Assembly (NCBI GenBank): GCA_001595945.1
Contig: LSSI01000040.1
Coordinates: 1 to 44,829, forward strand
From: Thermoplasmatales archaeon SM1-50
Lineage (GTDB): Archaea; Thermoplasmatota; E2; DHVEG-1
Length of the DNA: 44,829 nucleotides
Direction: 5' to 3'
In this document: in pieces, positions 40,234 to 44,829 of the stretch
How positions within the stretch are numbered: the stretch's first letter is position 1
Layout: each line of letters starts with the position of its first letter
Position numbers and translations under genes: made by a program
Notes under the pieces: model-generated
Database searches by the model: none
What the model was told of the DNA's origin: nothing
What the model saw: only the letters and a program-made list of their open reading frames with translations

Positions 40234-42183
40234 ATGTTAGTTGGAAATTCAAAATTTGAAGAGGCTATAACTATTGCGAAAAAAGGCTCCCATTGTGGTA
40301 TGTGCCGATTTGATTTTCTTGATACCGGCTTGTGCCCGTCCGGTACTAAATACGGGTATCTTGCATATTGGCCTCAAGGCCGTATGCAAATATTTAAAAA
40401 TGTTATGTCAGGTAAGGTCAAACCTACTGAAAAATTAATTGAGATAACCGATTCTTGTTCGCTTTGTGGAATTTGTGACAAACAATGTAATTTTGCTACA
40501 CAACTACGTCCTGAAAAAGTAGCGAAAGCTTTAAAGGAATATGTTGAAAGTTTAAATGACAGTGATTTTCAAAACATTCCTGAAGATGAAAATTTAAAAG
40601 GGTTACGTGATATTGTTGGACCTCAATGGGCAACAAATGATCCAATTATTGTATCGTCTTATATTAGTTCGATTATATCTCCGGACGCGGGGTTAAATTT
40701 TTATATAGTGATGCCAAAAGACACAGAAGAACTTTCAAAGGTAATAAAATATGCAAATATTCATAACCTGCCATTTTTACCAAGAAGTGGAGGTACGCTT
40801 CTATCAATGGCTGCCCCAACAGTTCTTTCGAAAGCCTTTGGTCTTGAACAAGGAATTGTTATTGATCTACTGAGAATGAAAAAACTTGAAATTGATACCG
40901 AAACCCTTACAGCAACTGTTGGTGCTGGTATTACAGCATTTGACCTTCAAAAAGAGGCGCATAAACATAAATTACGAGCAAATGTTGCGGAAGCAGGGGC
41001 ACATATATGTGGAAATATTGCATCGACTGGGATTCTATCCACTTGGGGAAATAAATACGGTTGGGCTGCAGATAATTTTATTGATTTAGAATCTGTTGAT
41101 GATGAAGGTAACATTAGCAGACATAGTGATTTAGAGATAAAAAATCCGTATTCAACAGAGTACGGATTTACGAATATATCCTTGACTCCTCCTTTAATCG
41201 TCACACAAGCAACCGTGAGATTAAATCCTGTTTTTGATGATGAGGAAGCGGTGTTTGTACCATTTGAAAATATAAAAGATGCACTCCACTTGTCATTTAC
41301 AGTTGCAAAACGTGGGATAGGGTTTTCAAATGTTATTTTATCACGTAAATATTTAGCTGAATTTATCAGCCCAACACCAAAGATTGCAGAGGATTTCGAG
41401 TTTATTTTGGAAAAATATATGAAATTAAATTATGTCGTTGATATTATCTGCAATAAAGACGAGAAAAAAATAATTGAAAACATGGTGGAGTATACAATTG
41501 ATAAGTCAACACTAACAGCTCTAATTTTAGGATGCCCCAAGCTCGCAACCCTAAAAAATAGTGAATTTATGAAGATACTTTCAGAAGAAAAAGATCCGCT
41601 CAAAGCTCTTTTTGCCGGACCTATGAAAAAACATTTTGAACAGGCTTTAGATGCAACACCTGAAAATATATCAAAAATTTATGACAAAGATTTGCAGGAA
41701 TTCTTTAAAAAAGTATATTCAAAACCAAAGATGACGGACATCGTCTGGTTACATGAACATAGAATCTTTCCATCCCGATTAATGAGACAACGTATGTTTT
41801 TACCAATGGGTGGTGTTATTTGGACCGCATATGAAAATAATCTATTGGAATGGATTAATATGTTTGAAACGGTAGGTGAAAAACATCAGTTAATCCATGC
41901 ACTTGGTTTTATTAGTCCATTTGATCAAGGCAGATTTGCCGTACTTGAATATGATTTCTATTATGACCATAACGATGCTAATGCAAAAAAATGTGTTGAT
42001 AAAGCAATTTTAGAATCGCAAGAAAACTCCTTAATGATAGATGGTATTTTATCTGCATTAAATTTCTATTTCAAGGGCCTTTACAGGAAAGAACATATTC
42101 TCTTTCCGATTGCGAAAGCAATTTCCAAAGAGGACCAAGAACTGTTTAGAGAGTTGCTGAACAATATCATCGGGGATGAATAA
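40234..42183 (+). CDS. Iron-sulfur/FAD oxidoreductase (GlcD-like flavin domain)
   Basis: The N-terminal part (numbered from the tracked ATG) has C26 and C29 (HCGMC), C39 (GLCPSG), then C80, C83, C86 and C90 (CSLCGICDKQC), a 4Fe-4S ferredoxin-type ligand set. A PCMH-type FAD-binding domain follows with FYIVMPKDTEELSKVIKYA, FLPRSGGTLLSM and EAGAHICGNIASTGILSTWG, related to D-lactate and glycolate dehydrogenases and alkyl-DHAP synthases. The chain is about 650 aa, with a long C-terminal lobe. It probably passes electrons between a flavin substrate site and the FeS carrier. ATG 40219 is also possible; GAGGG precedes 40234. It is the first gene of the operon. Confidence 0.85.
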   Translation: MLVGNSKFEEAITIAKKGSHCGMCRFDFLDTGLCPSGTKYGYLAYWPQGRMQIFKNVMSGKVKPTEKLIEITDSCSLCGICDKQCNFATQLRPEKVAKALKEYVESLNDSDFQNIPEDENLKGLRDIVGPQWATNDPIIVSSYISSIISPDAGLNFYIVMPKDTEELSKVIKYANIHNLPFLPRSGGTLLSMAAPTVLSKAFGLEQGIVIDLLRMKKLEIDTETLTATVGAGITAFDLQKEAHKHKLRANVAEAGAHICGNIASTGILSTWGNKYGWAADNFIDLESVDDEGNISRHSDLEIKNPYSTEYGFTNISLTPPLIVTQATVRLNPVFDDEEAVFVPFENIKDALHLSFTVAKRGIGFSNVILSRKYLAEFISPTPKIAEDFEFILEKYMKLNYVVDIICNKDEKKIIENMVEYTIDKSTLTALILGCPKLATLKNSEFMKILSEEKDPLKALFAGPMKKHFEQALDATPENISKIYDKDLQEFFKKVYSKPKMTDIVWLHEHRIFPSRLMRQRMFLPMGGVIWTAYENNLLEWINMFETVGEKHQLIHALGFISPFDQGRFAVLEYDFYYDHNDANAKKCVDKAILESQENSLMIDGILSALNFYFKGLYRKEHILFPIAKAISKEDQELFRELLNNIIGDE

Positions 42184-42185
42184 CT

Positions 42186-42596
42186 ATGGTGAAATTTCTC
42201 TCTGAAGAATGGCTTGAACAGTGTAAAAGGTATATGCATGAAAAACTTGATCCTGAAAAAGATTTGAAAAATGTTACAACATCATTACTTGGTGTTGTTG
42301 AGCATATTCCTCCAGAGAATTCAACGATGAATTTCTATTTAAACATCGATAATGGAAAGTTAACAGATTTTACAGTCAGTTCGGGTGATTCGTATGAAAA
42401 AGAAGCTGAATTTGTAATAATGGGTAGCTATGGAACATTTCGAGGCATCCTCAAAGGTGAAACAAACATGACCATTGCTCTTCTGAAAAACAGATTAAAA
42501 TTACAGGGAAACAAGATTAAAGCATTACGATTAATGAAACCACTTGATGGAGTTATTGCATCTTTAAGAGAAGTGACTGATGAATTTGAGGAGTAA
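42186..42596 (+). CDS. SCP2 sterol-binding-like domain protein
   Basis: This 136-aa protein matches the SCP2 lipid-binding fold. It has an N-terminal helix (SEEWLEQCKRYMHEKLD), strands including NFYLNIDNGKLTDFTVSSGD, the edge EAEFVIMGSYGTFRGILKGE, and the final helix KALRLMKPLDGVIASLREV. SCP2 domains carry or present hydrophobic ligands such as acyl chains and sterols. It starts 2 nt after the oxidoreductase stop, so it is translationally coupled, and it precedes the LuxE-like gene. A lipid-carrier role in the operon is inference. Confidence 0.82.
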   Translation: MVKFLSEEWLEQCKRYMHEKLDPEKDLKNVTTSLLGVVEHIPPENSTMNFYLNIDNGKLTDFTVSSGDSYEKEAEFVIMGSYGTFRGILKGETNMTIALLKNRLKLQGNKIKALRLMKPLDGVIASLREVTDEFEE

Positions 42597-42647
42597 AATA
42601 AAACGTTGAATGTTCGAAATCACGTTCTGAAGAAAAAGGAGAAGCGT

Positions 42648-44033
42648 ATGAGTTCTGTATCTGGAGAAAAACAAGGTATACAACGTTTGATGAAATTGAC
42701 ACCACCAAAGGACCAATGGACCCCGGTGGACAGCGCATTGCATACCCCAAAAATGTTCTTTTGTAACTACAAAAAAGCTCAGGAACGCATGTTTGCTGCG
42801 ATCTATCATACCTTTAAGCATCACTATCAAAACAACTTTCTGTATCATCGCGTCTGCGAAGTCAATGGAATCACTCCTGATCAGATTACCTCGGAATACG
42901 ATGTACAGAAAATACCGCTACTCCCTGATGCGTTTTTCAAGGATTACCCAGATGGAAACAAGTTTTTACACTGGTTGAAAACCATCTTCACAGGATCGCT
43001 TCCGAAACCGTTTTTTAAATCCAACAATCCATCCTATGATGAGATTATCGATGAGTTCAATAGAAAAGGAACCAGCATTATGTTTACAAGTGGTACAAGT
43101 GGTCGATTCAGTTTCATCCCGCGTGACACCCGTTCATGGAATAGGGTGAAATACAGTGCGATGAAATCGGTCATGGAGTTAATGGATTACAACCCAACTG
43201 ACCAAGTTATATTGCTAATTCCTGATCCTCGACAGACAAACCTGACGATTGCAAGTCTCTTTGGGATAGCCTATGATTTATACGACCCGTCAAACATTCA
43301 TGTCGCATTGGACATGAAAATCACCACACAATTCCTCCGGATGCAGCGGGATGAGACGATTGGTCTTTCAGAAAAGTTAAAAGCAAAGGCATTGGCCACA
43401 ATCAGCCCTTTGGTACAGCGGAACTCAGACCTCCGTGTTATCCATTTATTAGAAGAAGCTGAGAAGAACAAAAAACGATTGAACATCGCTGGACCACCGT
43501 TCTGGCTTGACCAGATCATGGAACGAATGAAAAAAGAAGGAACAACAGTGCGTCTCCCAGAAAGTCAGATTCTCACCGGTGGTGGCTGGAAAGCAGAGGA
43601 GAACAAACGCCTTCCTGAAGAATTGTTTCGGGAGAAGGTCACAGAAATCCTTGGGATTCCTGAAGAACGATACCATGATGTCTATGCCATGTCTGAGTGC
43701 AGTTCAGTGTTTCTGAGTTGTGAAGGTCATTACAAGCATATCCCCCCGGTCGTCATCCCCTTAGTCCTTGATGAGAATCTCAACCCGCTTGGATACGAGC
43801 AGGTCGGGCGTTTTGCCTTTATTGACCCCTTGCCGGACAGCTACCCCGGTTTTATCATCACTGGTGATAAAGTAAAGATCCTTGAGCGTTGCCCGAAATG
43901 CAACCGGGAAGGCCCTGTATTGGATGTTGAGGTGACAAGGATGCCTGGTTTTGAGGGTCGAGGATGCGCAGCTATCATGGCTGAGTTGATGCAAAAGGAT
44001 GGTGAGGACCATAGTGAACTTCCCGTCGGATGA
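42648..44033 (+). CDS. LuxE-like acyl-protein synthetase / acyl-activating enzyme
   Basis: This is a 461-aa member of the LuxE and phenylacetate-CoA ligase-related adenylate-forming group. It shows SIMFTSGTSGRFSFIPRDTR near residue 142 (the adenylate P-loop), QILTGGGWKAEENKRLP near 305, HDVYAMSECSSVFLSCEGHY near 346 and LDPLPDSYPGFIITGDKVKI-like FIDPLPDSYPGFIITGD near 396, then CPKCNREGPVLDVE. LuxE activates fatty acids to acyl-AMP and hands the acyl group to a cysteine for LuxC. The track starts at TTG 42606; AAGGAG at 6 nt supports ATG 42648. It lies directly before a LuxC-like gene. Confidence 0.86.
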   Translation: MSSVSGEKQGIQRLMKLTPPKDQWTPVDSALHTPKMFFCNYKKAQERMFAAIYHTFKHHYQNNFLYHRVCEVNGITPDQITSEYDVQKIPLLPDAFFKDYPDGNKFLHWLKTIFTGSLPKPFFKSNNPSYDEIIDEFNRKGTSIMFTSGTSGRFSFIPRDTRSWNRVKYSAMKSVMELMDYNPTDQVILLIPDPRQTNLTIASLFGIAYDLYDPSNIHVALDMKITTQFLRMQRDETIGLSEKLKAKALATISPLVQRNSDLRVIHLLEEAEKNKKRLNIAGPPFWLDQIMERMKKEGTTVRLPESQILTGGGWKAEENKRLPEELFREKVTEILGIPEERYHDVYAMSECSSVFLSCEGHYKHIPPVVIPLVLDENLNPLGYEQVGRFAFIDPLPDSYPGFIITGDKVKILERCPKCNREGPVLDVEVTRMPGFEGRGCAAIMAELMQKDGEDHSELPVG

Positions 44034-44406
44034 ATGGATTCATATTTTTAAAGAGGAGCTTAATAAAAATAAGACCTATGAGGATGTTGCTAAGGATTGG
44101 GAAGGTGATTTTCTGTTTGTGATTACACCGGATGAGGGATTGAAAGACGAAGTCGTGTTTTACATTGACTTATGGCATGGGAAATGTAGAGATGCATATC
44201 TGGTCAAGGGGGAGAAGCAGGCCAAGTTCGTGTTCAAAGGACCGTTTTCGAACTGGAAGAAGGTCATCCTCAAGGAGCTGGATCCAATCCGGGGATTGAT
44301 CAGGGGGTTGTTCACTGTGGATGGGGATTCTCGGGTGATCCTGGATCAAGCTAAGGCAGCTCAGGAGCTAGTAAACACCGCAAGTACAATACCAGTTGTT
44401 TTCTAA
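44014..44406 (+). CDS. Second SCP2-like protein of the operon
   Basis: This 130-aa protein resembles the SCP2-like protein 1.4 kb upstream in layout. It has SDEWIHIFKEELNKNKTYED, then FYIDLWHGKCRDAYLVKGE, AKFVFKGPFSNWKKVILKEL and a last helix QAKAAQELVN. The similarity is structural in pattern rather than close in sequence. The tracked ATG at 43999 has no room for a ribosome binding site; GTG at 44014 has GTGAGG 6 nt before it and overlaps the LuxE-like stop by 20 nt, showing coupling. It probably binds a hydrophobic ligand for the LuxE/LuxC pair. Confidence 0.75.
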   Translation: MNFPSDEWIHIFKEELNKNKTYEDVAKDWEGDFLFVITPDEGLKDEVVFYIDLWHGKCRDAYLVKGEKQAKFVFKGPFSNWKKVILKELDPIRGLIRGLFTVDGDSRVILDQAKAAQELVNTASTIPVVF

Positions 44407-44416
44407 TGGGTTATGT

Positions 44417-44829
44417 ATGGGACGACAAACCGTTGACTGTTTCTTCTGGGATTCTAGCATACACTTTGATACGAAGCTTTCGTTTGTCAGTGAGGAAATC
44501 AACAATGGGATTATTCTTCGTAAACCAGTGTTCACTGTTGAGGCGTTAGGGAAAATCATTGACAGGATTCGGATCGCTCGGCAGGAGTTACTGCGTACGC
44601 ATGACATCCCGGCGGTTCTTGATGCAATCGATAAAGTTAACGCGTTATGGCGGGATCCTTCCTACCACGGTAGGAAGATCGTCCGAGATGTGCTGCCGAC
44701 CGTGACTGGGTTTTCCATTGAGATGATTGAATCCTGGGGTTTTGATTATTTCTTTGAGATTCTCAATAAAGAGAGTCTCCCGCTTACAGGCAAGCTTCAG
44801 GCGCAGAACTATCGGGAGTTTTCTCCTTG
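44417..44829 (+). CDS. LuxC-like acyl-CoA/acyl-protein reductase (3' end outside)
   Basis: The open frame runs off the window, so it is missing from the ORF track. The N-terminal 137 residues read GRQTVDCFFWDSSIHFDTKL, then ILRKPVFTVEALGKIIDRIRIAR, NALWRDPSYHGRKIVRDVLPTVTGFS and IEMIESWGFDYFFEILN. The DPSYHGRK/LP.VTGFS pattern is typical of the LuxC long-chain acyl reductase N-terminus. LuxC reduces acyl groups delivered by LuxE to aldehydes with NADPH. The catalytic Cys and NADPH site lie beyond the edge. It completes the oxidoreductase, SCP2, LuxE, SCP2, LuxC order. Confidence 0.82.
   Translation, partial: MGRQTVDCFFWDSSIHFDTKLSFVSEEINNGIILRKPVFTVEALGKIIDRIRIARQELLRTHDIPAVLDAIDKVNALWRDPSYHGRKIVRDVLPTVTGFSIEMIESWGFDYFFEILNKESLPLTGKLQAQNYREFSP

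Overview
The window looks like a chromosome fragment of a euryarchaeote. The support is archaeal-type FtsY and prefoldin alpha, a UbiA-family ether-lipid prenyltransferase, a geranylgeranyl-reductase-like flavoprotein, archaeal UMP kinase and PurQ, an AbrB-ACT regulator, and TATA-box promoters often about 25-30 nt from the start codon (leaderless genes). Secreted C25 (gingipain-type) peptidases, PKD and Ig-like surface proteins, and many ferritin/rubrerythrin proteins fit an anaerobic, protein-degrading sediment lineage of the Thermoplasmatota (Marine Benthic Group D-like). That assignment is inference. No rRNA, CRISPR array, transposase or prophage was seen.

Region 1 (1-4645): an iron, oxygen and sulfur stress island on the minus strand: TusA (partial), two ferritin-like proteins, rubrerythrin, ferritin, a small Cys-rich protein, a flavin reductase-rubredoxin fusion (Hrb type) and a Fur/PerR regulator. 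Two palindromes of the form TTGTAA(N)TTACAA lie between the regulator and a divergent membrane protein. Region 2 (4661-9455): hypC-hypD, a possible small membrane peptide, a cupin, purQ, an exported alpha/beta hydrolase and a Nudix hydrolase. Region 3 (9465-14533): a dTMP-kinase-like protein, a polyprenol kinase-like membrane protein and a UbiA prenyltransferase in one minus-strand run, then an MDR dehydrogenase, an arrestin-like protein, a SecB-like protein and UMP kinase. Region 4 (14629-22631): AbrB-ACT regulator; a 98-aa membrane protein, a strong hairpin and a radical SAM/SPASM protein; ftsY and pfdA; a 31-aa gene; a phosphodiesterase; tRNA-Gln(CUG); a geranylgeranyl-reductase-like gene with an AUA start; a secreted propeller/Ig protein; tRNA-Val(UAC).

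Region 5 (22892-25660): an MFS transporter, a perfect 79-bp tandem duplication, a divergent pair (lycopene-cyclase-domain protein and OsmC), and two related elements. Each has a TATA box, the palindrome TTAACAATTGTTAA and a hairpin whose loop contains TTTCCTCC. Region 6 (25670-39872): secreted and signalling genes: two C25 peptidases, a doubled Lrp regulator, a solute-binding lipoprotein, histidine kinase and response regulator run, a cysteine hydrolase, a PKD protein, a membrane protein and two decayed genes. Region 7 (40234-44829): a compact plus-strand operon of an FeS/FAD oxidoreductase, SCP2 protein, LuxE-like acyl-activating enzyme, second SCP2 protein and LuxC-like acyl-CoA reductase (cut by the window end).

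The most notable observations are the lux-like acyl-reduction operon with lipid carriers in an archaeon, the paired operator/hairpin elements, three genes whose only sensible starts are AUU, AUA and AUC, and the small protein/hairpin/radical SAM cassette.
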